From assembly GCF_965228935.1 (NCBI RefSeq), contig NZ_OZ245846.1:2666001-2730000 (forward strand): DNA of 64,000 nucleotides, in the 5' to 3' direction. Of this stretch, positions 26,461-34,015 are shown piece after piece. The DNA comes from Ulvibacterium sp965228935 (GTDB lineage: Bacteria; Bacteroidota; Bacteroidia; Flavobacteriales; Flavobacteriaceae). The notes under the pieces are model-generated. The model had not been told where the DNA came from, ran no database searches, and saw nothing but the letters and a program-made list of their open reading frames with translations. Each line of letters opens with the position of its first letter. The stretch's first letter is position 1. Both the position numbers and the translations under genes were made by a program.

Positions 26461-26485
26461 GGATTCCTGCCTTCGCAGGAATGAC
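26461..26485. repeat. Right palindromic repeat flanking the GIY-YIG gene
   Basis: Core ATTCCTGCCTTCGCAGGAAT (26463-26482), arms identical to the left copy, followed by GAC. Its reverse complement (GTC-ATTCCTGC-GAAG-GCAGGAAT-CC) aligns with the left copy, so the two form an inverted pair. It begins 16 bp upstream of the GIY-YIG ATG and lies 11 bp from the trpB stop. Confidence 0.85.
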
Positions 26486-26493
26486 ATATAACA

Positions 26494-28344
26494 CTATAAT
26501 CTGAAATAATCGATATAAGTCTGTAAATCCTTGTCACCTCGGCCCGATAAATTGATTACAACAATATCATCCTGCTTAAACTCCCTATGGTCAAATATGG
26601 CAAAGGCATGGGAGGTCTCAATGGCGGGAATTATACCTTCCAATTGCGCCACTTCCAGGCCTGCCGTCATGGCTTCGTCATCCGTAATGGAAATAAATTC
26701 CCCACGACCCGATCGGAATAAATGGGCATGCATTGGGCCGACCCCGGGATAGTCCAAACCGGCCGAAATGGAATAAGGTTCCGTAATCTGTCCGTCCTGG
26801 GTCTGCATCAACAAGGTTTTGCTTCCATGGATGATACCCATTTTGCCCAGGGCTGAGGTAGCGGCACTTTCACCAGAATCGATTCCCTTACCCGCAGCTT
26901 CCACGGCGATGATACCTACACCCCCATCATCCAGATAATGATAATAGGCCCCGGCCGCATTGCTTCCGCCGCCCACACAGGCCACGATATAGTCCGGATT
27001 TTCACGACCTTCCTTTTCCCTTAACTGCCATTTGATTTCCTCCGAGATAACGGATTGGAACCGAGCCACCATGTCCGGGTAGGGGTGTGGTCCAACAACG
27101 GAACCGATGATATAATGCGTATCCACGGGATTATTTATCCAATCCCGTATGGCCTCATTGGTAGCATCCTTCAACGTTCTACTTCCAGAAAGAGCGGGCC
27201 GTACCTTTGCTCCCAACATTTTCATCCGAGCTACATTCGGGGCTTGGCGGGCAATATCGATTTCCCCCATGTAAACCACACATTCAATCCCCATAAGGGC
27301 GCATACCGTTGCCGTGGCCACCCCATGTTGCCCTGCTCCAGTTTCGGCAATGATTCTGTTTTTACCTAGTTTTTTTGCCATCAAAATCTGACCGATAGTA
27401 TTGTTGACCTTATGTGCACCGGTATGGCAGAGATCTTCCCGTTTCAGATAGATCTTGGCACCGTATTTTTTGGATAAACGGTCAGCAAAATAGAGTGGGG
27501 TAGGTCTACCCACATAGTCTTTCAACAACTGGTCAAATTCCTTCTTAAAGGAAGGTTCTTCCATGATTCGGATATAATTCTGGCGCAATTCCTCGGTATT
27601 GGGATAGAGCATCTCAGGGATGAAAGCCCCTCCGAATTCCCCATAATATCCTTTTTCATTGGCATGATAAGGACTATTGGCGGATCTTTTCCCCAAAGGG
27701 GAAGTCACGTTTATTTCGTTTTTCATCAATGTATCTTTAAACTTTTTTAGCTTCTCGATTTCTTTAAGCCCCGGTTCTATTTCAAACCTACTGTTAACGT
27801 CAATGGCATGGCAATATTTGGCTTCGGGTCGTTTCATAAATTCCCTGATGGATTCTACCTCCTCCGGACCGATACCCCCGCTTAAAAAAAAGGGCTTGGT
27901 GGAAGGGTAATCTTTCAAGACTTTCCAATCAAAAGTATATCCATTGCCCCCTGGGAGTTTCCCCTTGGTATCAAAAAGATAGTAGTCGCAACTGTTTTCG
28001 TAGGGGGTCAATAACTCAAAATCAAAATCATCCTTTATTGAAAATACCTTAATGATTTCAACCGGCCCTTGAGCGTAGTGCTGTTTTAGCCCCTTACAGA
28101 ATTCCGGACTCTCATTGCCATGCAATTGTATCGTCTGTAAACCGTACTTGTTGATTTTGGCCATAATCTCATCAAGTAAAGCGTCTACAAAAACCCCAAC
28201 TTTTTTAATGTTGCGCGATAGCTCCGGAATTTCCCCATCAAAGGAACGTGGTGATTTGTCCCAAAAAATAAAACCCAAATAGTCTGGCTGCAAAGCGGCA
28301 ACTTCCCTAGGGTTATATTTCATTCCACATACTTTGAGCTTCAT
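26494..28344 (-). CDS. trpFB: Fused TrpF-TrpB (phosphoribosylanthranilate isomerase / tryptophan synthase beta)
   Basis: 616 aa from ATG 28344. Residues 1-206 are TrpF: KLKVCGMKY with the catalytic Cys, QLHGNESPEFC, FLSGGIGPEEV and the phosphate-site DVNSRFEIEPGLK. Residues 207-616 are TrpB: YYGEFGGAFIPEML, PLP lysine in HTGAHKVNNTIGQ, ETGAGQHGVA and the phosphate cup GGGSNAAG. No stop codon lies between the halves. An internal ATG at 27726 could still start a separate TrpB of 410 aa. The linker TSPLGKRSANSPYH before the usual NEKGYYGEFGG start contains the palindrome at 27689-27703. Starts 11 bp after trpC; ends before the GIY-YIG unit. Confidence 0.9.
   Translation of the reverse strand: MKLKVCGMKYNPREVAALQPDYLGFIFWDKSPRSFDGEIPELSRNIKKVGVFVDALLDEIMAKINKYGLQTIQLHGNESPEFCKGLKQHYAQGPVEIIKVFSIKDDFDFELLTPYENSCDYYLFDTKGKLPGGNGYTFDWKVLKDYPSTKPFFLSGGIGPEEVESIREFMKRPEAKYCHAIDVNSRFEIEPGLKEIEKLKKFKDTLMKNEINVTSPLGKRSANSPYHANEKGYYGEFGGAFIPEMLYPNTEELRQNYIRIMEEPSFKKEFDQLLKDYVGRPTPLYFADRLSKKYGAKIYLKREDLCHTGAHKVNNTIGQILMAKKLGKNRIIAETGAGQHGVATATVCALMGIECVVYMGEIDIARQAPNVARMKMLGAKVRPALSGSRTLKDATNEAIRDWINNPVDTHYIIGSVVGPHPYPDMVARFQSVISEEIKWQLREKEGRENPDYIVACVGGGSNAAGAYYHYLDDGGVGIIAVEAAGKGIDSGESAATSALGKMGIIHGSKTLLMQTQDGQITEPYSISAGLDYPGVGPMHAHLFRSGRGEFISITDDEAMTAGLEVAQLEGIIPAIETSHAFAIFDHREFKQDDIVVINLSGRGDKDLQTYIDYFRL
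27689..27703. repeat. Palindrome in the TrpF-TrpB linker
   Basis: TTCCCCAAAGGGGAA, a 6-bp arm palindrome with a 3-bp loop. It is translated as SPLGK in the linker of the fused trpFB gene and lies where canonical TrpB has no residues. This suggests insertion of a short repeat at the trpB 5' end. One occurrence seen in the window. Confidence 0.55.
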
Positions 28345-28355
28345 AAGTACACGTT

Positions 28356-29138
28356 TCAAATTAGATTATTGATGAATTCGGTCGCACTTTTACCCGGATT
28401 ATCGGTCTTCATAAAATTCTCTCCGATCAAAAAACCTTGATAACCGTATTTTTTAAGCTCCTTAATGGCCTCTATTTGGCTAATACCGCTTTCGGAAACC
28501 TTTACAAAATCATCGGGAATCTTTTCCGAAAGCGATTTACTGGTTTCCAGACTTACCTCAAAGGTTTTTAAGTTTCGGTTGTTAACACCCAACAGGTCCA
28601 AACTGGGCATAAGGGACTTTTGTAGTTCCACTTCATTGTGCACTTCTAAAAGAACATCCAGGCCAAGACTTTTGGCGCATTGCGAAAGGGCGCTGATATC
28701 CTCTCGAGTCAAAATGGCCGCAATCAACAGTATAACATCGGCACCATGGGCTTTGGCCTCCAAAATTTGGTATTCGTCAATGATGAATTCCTTGCGTAAT
28801 AAGGGTAGGTTTACCACCGCTCTCGCCAAGAGGAAATCGTCCAAGGAACCTCCGAAATACTTTCCATCGGTCAAGATGGACATGCCACAGGTTCCGGCCT
28901 TCTCATACCCTAGGGCCACGTCCTGAACGCTCAATTTTTGGTTGATGACCGATTTGGAAGGGGATCTTCGTTTATGTTCGGCAATGATACCGGTCTCGCT
29001 TTTGCGCAGTGCCGAGGCCAAGGAAATGGTTTCCCTGCTAAAAAGCCGTGTACCCTCCAATTGTGGAACCGGTACCATGCTCTTTTTTAAATCGACCTCC
29101 TTTCTTTTATCGGCCACTATCTTGTCAAGGATATTCAT
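28356..29138 (-). CDS. trpC: Indole-3-glycerol phosphate synthase
   Basis: 260 aa. Closes the indole ring in tryptophan synthesis. IIAEHKRRSPSKS holds the catalytic Lys and substrate loop. The barrel motifs ILTDGKYFGGS, LLRKEFIIDEYQILEAKAHGADV-type segment (catalytic Lys in RKEFI), LLGVNNRNLKTF and VSESGI follow. Stand-alone enzyme, not fused to TrpF here. It follows trpD by 22 bp. Confidence 0.97.
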   Translation of the reverse strand: MNILDKIVADKRKEVDLKKSMVPVPQLEGTRLFSRETISLASALRKSETGIIAEHKRRSPSKSVINQKLSVQDVALGYEKAGTCGMSILTDGKYFGGSLDDFLLARAVVNLPLLRKEFIIDEYQILEAKAHGADVILLIAAILTREDISALSQCAKSLGLDVLLEVHNEVELQKSLMPSLDLLGVNNRNLKTFEVSLETSKSLSEKIPDDFVKVSESGISQIEAIKELKKYGYQGFLIGENFMKTDNPGKSATEFINNLI

Positions 29139-29160
29139 TTTTGTCAGTCCTTCCGAATTT

Positions 29161-30156
29161 TCAATTTTTACTCAATTCCTGCAATTTTTTTAAGGCGTTT
29201 AGCCCTTTGCCGCTTAAAAGGGATTCCTTGGCCTTTTCAAACCCATCCTTTGGACTGCTGTTTTCTACCGTGGCAATGGCGATACCTGCATTGGCGCAGA
29301 CCACATGATTCTGGGCTTCCGTACCTTGCCCGTTCAAAATGTTCACAAATATTTGTGCCGACTCTTCAATGCTATCCCCTCCCGCAATTTCCGATGATCT
29401 TACAGGACTTATACCAAAATCCTCGGGCTTTAACATGCCCTCGGAGCCATTGGAAATGGTCTTTGTGTTACCGGTAAGCGAAATTTCGTCATAACCATCC
29501 AAAGCATGTAGTATCGTAAATCTTTTATCGGTATTCTGATAAAGGTACCCGTACATTCGGGCCAGCTCTAGATTAAAGACGCCCACCATTTGGTTTTTCG
29601 GAAAGGCAGGATTCACCATGGGCCCCAACATATTAAAAAAGGTCTTTACCGCGAGTTCCCTTCGAATGGGAGCCACATTTTTCATGGCCGGATGGAACAA
29701 TGGGGCGTGCAATACGCAGATACCGGCATCGGAAATGGACTTTTCCAAGAAATCCTTTTCATTGCTAAACTTAATGCCCAAAAACTCCATGACATTACTA
29801 CTGCCGCATTTGGAGGACACTCCATAATTGCCATGCTTGGTAACCTTTATTCCGGCACCTGCCGTAACAAATGAGGCCAAGGTGGAGATATTAAAGGTGT
29901 CCTTACCATCGCCCCCCGTACCGCATAGGTCAATAGGATTGTAATCGGATAGATCCACCGCCAAACAAAGCTCCAGAAGGGCATCGCGAAAACCTTCCAA
30001 TTCCTCTATGGTAATGCTCCGCATCATGTACACGGTTAAAAATGCCGCTATTTGACTGGTATTATAATTACCCTTGGCTATGTTGACCAATACCTGTTTG
30101 GCATCTTTCTTTGAAAGAATTTCATGGTTTATCAATCTATTCAGTATTTCTTTCAT
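29161..30156 (-). CDS. trpD: Anthranilate phosphoribosyltransferase
   Basis: 331 aa. Transfers phosphoribose from PRPP to anthranilate. The PRPP loop is DLCGTGGDGKDTFNIST; KHGNYGVSSKCGSSNVME and RRELAVKTFFNMLGPMVNP are family signatures. Overlaps the trpG stop by 4 bp (ATGA-type overlap), so the two are translationally coupled. Confidence 0.97.
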   Translation of the reverse strand: MKEILNRLINHEILSKKDAKQVLVNIAKGNYNTSQIAAFLTVYMMRSITIEELEGFRDALLELCLAVDLSDYNPIDLCGTGGDGKDTFNISTLASFVTAGAGIKVTKHGNYGVSSKCGSSNVMEFLGIKFSNEKDFLEKSISDAGICVLHAPLFHPAMKNVAPIRRELAVKTFFNMLGPMVNPAFPKNQMVGVFNLELARMYGYLYQNTDKRFTILHALDGYDEISLTGNTKTISNGSEGMLKPEDFGISPVRSSEIAGGDSIEESAQIFVNILNGQGTEAQNHVVCANAGIAIATVENSSPKDGFEKAKESLLSGKGLNALKKLQELSKN

Positions 30157-30734
30157 TTTGTAGTTTTATGGTTACCGTTCAACCAATTTCCCAATATTTG
30201 CTTTCCATGCGGGGTCAACACCGATTCCGGATGAAACTGTACCGCACAGACATCGAATTCCTTGTGGCGAAGGGACATGACCTGTCCATTTTCGTCAAAG
30301 GAAGTTGCTTCCAAATTTTCCGGCAGATCGGGATGTACCACCCAAGAGTGATATCTGCCCACTTCAATTTCCTTGGGTATGTCCTTGAATAGTTCATCGT
30401 CCTTGATAATTTTTATGGTGGTGGCCACTCCATGATATACTTTCTCTAAATTTACCAAGGAACCACCAAAAACCTCCCCAATGGCCTGTTGTCCCAAACA
30501 CACCCCAAAAATTCGTTTGGTAGGGGCATAGTTCGCTATAATTTCTTTTAAAAGCCCAGCTTCATCCGGGATGCCAGGGCCGGGGGAGAGGACAATTTTT
30601 TCAAAGGCATCTACCTCCTCCAGAGTTAATTGATCGTTTCGTTTTACAACCACCTCGCAGTCCAGGTCCTCCAAATAATGCACCAGGTTGTAGGTGAAAC
30701 TATCATAATTGTCTATTACCAATATTTTTTCCAT
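30153..30734 (-). CDS. trpG: Anthranilate synthase component II (glutamine amidotransferase)
   Basis: 193 aa. Supplies ammonia from glutamine to TrpE. Class I amidotransferase triad: Cys in FGVCLGQQAIGE, and His/Glu in VQFHPESVLTPHG. The opening VIDNYDSFTYNLVHYLE is typical. Starts 2 bp after the trpE stop. A dual role with folate synthesis (as PabA) is possible because no second copy is visible here. Confidence 0.96.
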   Translation of the reverse strand: MEKILVIDNYDSFTYNLVHYLEDLDCEVVVKRNDQLTLEEVDAFEKIVLSPGPGIPDEAGLLKEIIANYAPTKRIFGVCLGQQAIGEVFGGSLVNLEKVYHGVATTIKIIKDDELFKDIPKEIEVGRYHSWVVHPDLPENLEATSFDENGQVMSLRHKEFDVCAVQFHPESVLTPHGKQILGNWLNGNHKTTK

Positions 30735-30736
30735 AG

Positions 30737-32134
30737 CTAAATGGTTTCTGCAATTTCCAAGGCCTTGTTCAAAGCACCGAGTTTATTATAGGTTTCCTGA
30801 AGTTCATTGTCCGGGTCGGATGCAGCTACCAGTCCAGCTCCGGCCTGAAAGTGCAACTGGTGATTTTTACTTAAAAAGGTGCGGATCATGATAGCGTGAT
30901 TAAAATTTCCGCTGAAATCCATAAAACCAATGGCCCCGCCGTAATAGCCCCTACTTGTTTTTTCATACTTTTCGATAAGTTGCATGGCCATGTGCTTGGG
31001 CGCCCCGCTTAGTGTCCCGGCAGGGAAAGTGTCCGCCACCACCTTCATGGTAGGGATATCCTTTTTTTTCTGACCGGTTACCTTGGAAACCAAATGGATG
31101 ACATGGGAGAAGTACTGCACTTCCCGATAATTTTCCACACTTACCGTATTGCCGTTACGGCTTAGGTCGTTTCGGGCCAAATCTACCAACATTACGTGCT
31201 CACTATTCTCTTTATCGTCCTCTACGAGTTTTTTGGCCAGAACGGCATCCTGTTCATCATTTCCCGTACGTTTAAAGGTACCTGCTATGGGATGGATTTC
31301 TGCTTTCCCATCTTTTACCACTAACTGGGCTTCCGGTGAACTACCGAAAATCTTAAAATCGCCATAATCAAAATAGAATAAATAAGGCGATGGGTTTACG
31401 GATCGTAGGGCCCGGTACACATTAAATTCGTCTCCCCTGAATCCCTGTGAAAACCTGCGGGAGAGCACCAATTGGAAGACATCACCCCGTTGGCAATGCT
31501 TTTTGGCCAAAACTACATGTTGCTTATACTCATCATCCTTGAGGTTGGAGACTACTTCGCCATCCCTGGAAAAGTTGTAGGAAGCAAAGTTCTTAACATT
31601 GAGGATCTGTTCAAGCTCGGCTATATTGTCATCGGTATTATGGCAATGGGCAAAAATATAGGCTTCGTTTTTGAAGTGGTTAATAGCGATGATATTTTGA
31701 TAAACGGCATAATAGATATCGGGAATGGCTATGGAGTTTTCCTTTTTTGTTATCGCAATATCCTCGTAGTAGCGTACGGCGTCATAGGCCATATAGCCAA
31801 AGAGTCCATTATTGATGAATTTAAAATTGTTGTTTTCCGCTTCGAACTTTTTGCCAAAGGCATCAATGATATCCACCACATCCGTGTCCGCCCCAATTTT
31901 CGTTTCCCTTTGGGTTCCGTCCGGAAATTGTTCCGTCACTATTTCGTCCACTATCTTAATAGAAGCTATGGGATTGCAGCAGATATAGGAAAAACTGTTG
32001 TCGTTGGCATGGTAGTCGCTACTTTCCAAAAGAATGCTGTTCGGAAACCGATCCCTGATTTTTAGGTATACACTGACCGGCGTAATGGTATCCGCCAGAA
32101 TTTTTTTATTGTAGGTCTTAAGTGAGTATATCAT
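30737..32134 (-). CDS. trpE: Anthranilate synthase component I
   Basis: 465 aa. Converts chorismate to anthranilate. The N-terminal LLESS motif is the tryptophan feedback site. Chorismate-binding motifs include LVLSRRFS, DRNDLSRNG-type LVDLARNDLSRNG, FPAGTLSGAPKHMAM and YGGAIGFMDFSGN. First structural gene of the trp operon. It lies about 105 bp downstream of a leader terminator, so expression is likely set both by feedback inhibition and by attenuation. Confidence 0.97.
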   Translation of the reverse strand: MIYSLKTYNKKILADTITPVSVYLKIRDRFPNSILLESSDYHANDNSFSYICCNPIASIKIVDEIVTEQFPDGTQRETKIGADTDVVDIIDAFGKKFEAENNNFKFINNGLFGYMAYDAVRYYEDIAITKKENSIAIPDIYYAVYQNIIAINHFKNEAYIFAHCHNTDDNIAELEQILNVKNFASYNFSRDGEVVSNLKDDEYKQHVVLAKKHCQRGDVFQLVLSRRFSQGFRGDEFNVYRALRSVNPSPYLFYFDYGDFKIFGSSPEAQLVVKDGKAEIHPIAGTFKRTGNDEQDAVLAKKLVEDDKENSEHVMLVDLARNDLSRNGNTVSVENYREVQYFSHVIHLVSKVTGQKKKDIPTMKVVADTFPAGTLSGAPKHMAMQLIEKYEKTSRGYYGGAIGFMDFSGNFNHAIMIRTFLSKNHQLHFQAGAGLVAASDPDNELQETYNKLGALNKALEIAETI

Positions 32135-32238
32135 AATTTAAAATTGTAATGTCATTTCTGCAAATGCGGAAAAATTTTAAAATTTCTACTTTTCCGTTCA
32201 GTTTATTCCCTGATGAAACAAGAAAAACTTCCTCAATT

Positions 32239-32267
32239 AAAAAAGGCCTGTCGTGATGACAAGCCTT
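32239..32267 (-). terminator. trp operon attenuator terminator
   Basis: Read on the minus strand: 5' arm AAGGCTTGTC, loop ATCAC, 3' arm GACAGGCCTT (10 bp, one G-U), then six consecutive T. It lies between the leader peptide and trpE. The CTTGTC of its 5' arm is complementary to GACAAG (32305-32310) inside the leader coding sequence, which offers a competing antiterminator. Confidence 0.85.
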
Positions 32268-32296
32268 ATATAGTTTTTACTACAATGATGCTCAGC

Positions 32297-32353
32297 TCAC
32301 GCTCCTTGTCGCAAGTTGTTCCACCACCAAGTATTTACTGTCGATTTCTTCAT
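32297..32353 (-). CDS. trpL: trp operon leader peptide
   Basis: An 18-codon frame read by hand: MKKSTVNTWWWNNLRQGA, ATG at 32353, TGA at 32297. Three consecutive Trp codons (TGG) sit at positions 9-11, followed by a sequence that can pair with the downstream terminator arm. This is the layout of a ribosome-stalling attenuator: lack of charged tRNA-Trp would stall the ribosome on WWW and favour antitermination. A promoter lies just upstream. Confidence 0.88.
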   Translation of the reverse strand: MKKSTVNTWWWNNLRQGA

Positions 32354-32360
32354 TGAGCGT

Positions 32361-32391
32361 CAAATATAAAAATCATTTTTAAAACTGCAAA
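32361..32391 (-). promoter_or_regulatory. trp operon promoter
   Basis: On the minus strand the -7 motif TATATTTG (32361-32368) follows a -33 TTTG (32388-32391) with a 19-bp spacer, a full match to the Bacteroidota consensus. The transcript would start close to the leader ATG at 32353, so the leader peptide mRNA has almost no 5' UTR. Confidence 0.75.
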
Positions 32392-32404
32392 TCAAATCGG
32401 GTAA

Positions 32405-32432
32405 TAAAAAAAACCCGCTTTAGCGGGTTTTT
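32405..32432. terminator. Hairpin terminator between yceI and the trp promoter
   Basis: AAACCCGC-TTTA-GCGGGTTT (32411-32430) with A-runs on one side and T-runs on the other, so it can work on both strands. For the leftward yceI transcript the T-run is eight bases long. It separates yceI-marR from the trp regulatory region. Confidence 0.85.
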
Positions 32433-32450
32433 AATGTGAGGTCAAGTTTA

Positions 32451-33029
32451 TTAAAATTCCAAGTCTACGACTAGGTCGAATTCATCATAAATGGTTTTGT
32501 CCCCTAAGTTATCAAAAAAACTGCCAGAACCATAACGTACATCATATTCTGCGCGATCTACTTTCAGGGTTGCGGTGGCTTTGCTTCCATAAATGGAGAC
32601 GTCAAACTTTACAGGTTTGGTGATACCCTTAATGGTAAGATCACCGGTAACTTCATAGGAATTTTTACCAGAGGCCTTTACTTTGGTAAAGACCAGTTTG
32701 GAAGTAGGGTGGGTTTCAACGCCAAAGAAATCATCCGATTTCAAGTGGCCTTCCAATTTTCCCTTGTATTCTCCTTCGAGATCTGTAGAAATCAAAGAAG
32801 CCATGCTGACTACAAATTCACCCCCTGTTAATTTGTCCCCATCGAACATTAGGGCACCTTCTTTCAAGTCAACGGTTCCCGTGTGCGACCCGGTAACTTT
32901 GTACGCTTTCCAGGTTACTTTGCTTTCCTTGGTCTTTACTTCCTTTTTTTCCCCGTCTATAGGAGTACTTGCGGTTGCGGACGCTCCAAAGACTATGGCT
33001 AAAGCTAAACTCAATACGTTCTTTTTCAT
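32451..33029 (-). CDS. YceI family protein
   Basis: 192 aa. An N-terminal signal peptide (MKKNVLSLALAIVFGASATA) is followed by a YceI lipocalin-like beta barrel: VTWKAYKVTGSHTGTVDLK, GGEFVVSM, LKSDDFFGVETHPTSKLVFT, VTGDLTIKGITKPV and FDLVVDLEF. YceI proteins bind long isoprenoids or similar lipids in the periplasm. It follows a MarR-type regulator gene by 32 bp and is likely controlled by it. A terminator follows. Confidence 0.93.
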   Translation of the reverse strand: MKKNVLSLALAIVFGASATASTPIDGEKKEVKTKESKVTWKAYKVTGSHTGTVDLKEGALMFDGDKLTGGEFVVSMASLISTDLEGEYKGKLEGHLKSDDFFGVETHPTSKLVFTKVKASGKNSYEVTGDLTIKGITKPVKFDVSIYGSKATATLKVDRAEYDVRYGSGSFFDNLGDKTIYDEFDLVVDLEF

Positions 33030-33061
33030 GATTTTGGTTTTAATAGTGTTTCTACTTTTAG

Positions 33062-33508
33062 TTAAAATTTATTGAATAATGTATTTAATTGTTCCAATTC
33101 TTTTTGGTTGAAGTTTTGCAGGATCCTTCTCTCGGCCTGATTCATGACCAAATCCATTTTTTTCAATTCCTCTTCTCCCAGTTTAGTTATGGTAATCTCT
33201 ACTTTGCGCCGATTTGAAGGGCATGTTTTTCGATCGGCATACCCCTTGGCCAACAATTTGTCCACCAGTCTTGTGGTATTGCTCATTTTTGTTACCATAC
33301 GTTCGTTTAAGGTAGAAAGGTTGGCCGGCTTCCCTTTTTGCCCCCTTAAGATACGTAATACATTGAATTGCTGTATCGAAACATCATAGGGTTTTAACGC
33401 TATGGATATTTCTTCATTGATTTTATTGTTAACGAGCATAAAGTGGATGATTGTCCTACTTTTTAGTGGAATTGATCGATCCGTCTTTATAACTTCCTCT
33501 ACATTCAT
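33062..33508 (-). CDS. MarR family transcriptional regulator
   Basis: 148 aa. Winged helix-turn-helix core: ISIQQFNVLRILRGQ-type helix (here VSIQQFNVLRILRG), LNERMVTKMSNTTRLVDKLLAKGYADRK as the recognition region and wing RKVEITITKLGEEEL. Long N- and C-terminal helices for dimerisation. Upstream of its ATG lies a perfect 12-bp palindrome overlapping the -7 box (33522-33538), a likely site of autoregulation. Downstream is yceI in the same direction. Confidence 0.93.
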   Translation of the reverse strand: MNVEEVIKTDRSIPLKSRTIIHFMLVNNKINEEISIALKPYDVSIQQFNVLRILRGQKGKPANLSTLNERMVTKMSNTTRLVDKLLAKGYADRKTCPSNRRKVEITITKLGEEELKKMDLVMNQAERRILQNFNQKELEQLNTLFNKF

Positions 33509-33521
33509 ACCATTACAACAA

Positions 33522-33541
33522 TTGTATATACAAATGTATAT
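33522..33541 (-). promoter_or_regulatory. marR promoter -7 element with overlapping operator palindromes
   Basis: The minus strand carries TACATTTG (33531-33538), a TAnnTTTG -7 element. Overlapping it are TTGTATATACAA (33522-33533), a perfect 12-bp palindrome of the type bound by MarR dimers, and a 16-bp palindrome ATATACAAATGTATAT (33526-33541). The ATG is at 33508. The overlap suggests repression by blocking RNA polymerase. Confidence 0.65.
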
Positions 33542-33617
33542 GTTTTTTTCAACCTTCCAGATACGGCCAAGCTAAATTTTTGTTAAAAAGCGCCATATGT
33601 TTTTTGAGATAAAAAAC

Positions 33618-33625
33618 TACTTTTG
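33618..33625 (+). promoter_or_regulatory. Candidate -7 promoter element for rhodanese gene
   Basis: TACTTTTG fits TAnnTTTG, 24 bp before the ATG at 33650. No -33 TTG at a proper distance was found. Confidence 0.4.
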
Positions 33626-33649
33626 AAAAATCTAAAATTTGATTGAACT

Positions 33650-33958
33650 ATGGATCTATCGCAAGAAGAATGGGAAGAACAACTTGAGAACGATGATAAT
33701 GCCTTTGTTTTGGACGTACGTACCCCGGAGGAGGTAGATGAAGGCTATATACCCAATGCAGTAAACATTGATATTTATTTGGGGCAGGAATTCGTTGACG
33801 AATTGGAGAAATTGGACAAGGACAAGAACTATTATGTATATTGTAGAAGCGGTAATCGCAGTAGGCAGGCCTGTGCCATAATGAACAGTATCGGGATCAA
33901 AAACGCTTACAATTTGGAAGGCGGTATTTTGGAATGGGAAGGGGATGTGATAGAATAG
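33650..33958 (+). CDS. Rhodanese-like domain protein
   Basis: 102 aa, a single rhodanese domain. The active-site loop is YVYCRSGNRSRQA with the catalytic Cys, preceded by VLDVRTPEEVDEGYIPNAVNID, the CH2 box, and followed by NLEGGILEWEG. No signal peptide. Such proteins carry sulfane sulfur; the partner is not evident. Followed 57 bp later by DUF2851. Confidence 0.93.
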   Translation: MDLSQEEWEEQLENDDNAFVLDVRTPEEVDEGYIPNAVNIDIYLGQEFVDELEKLDKDKNYYVYCRSGNRSRQACAIMNSIGIKNAYNLEGGILEWEGDVIE

Positions 33959-34015
33959 GCGGTTTTCAATGGCAGGAAGCTTTTTTAGGTTCAGAACCAT
34001 AATCGATAAAGATCC

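Noticed and set aside
26447..26494. N-terminal extension of the GIY-YIG protein (VIPAKAGIH...)
   Set aside because: It is translation of the palindromic repeat; the family starts at the inner ATG at 26446.
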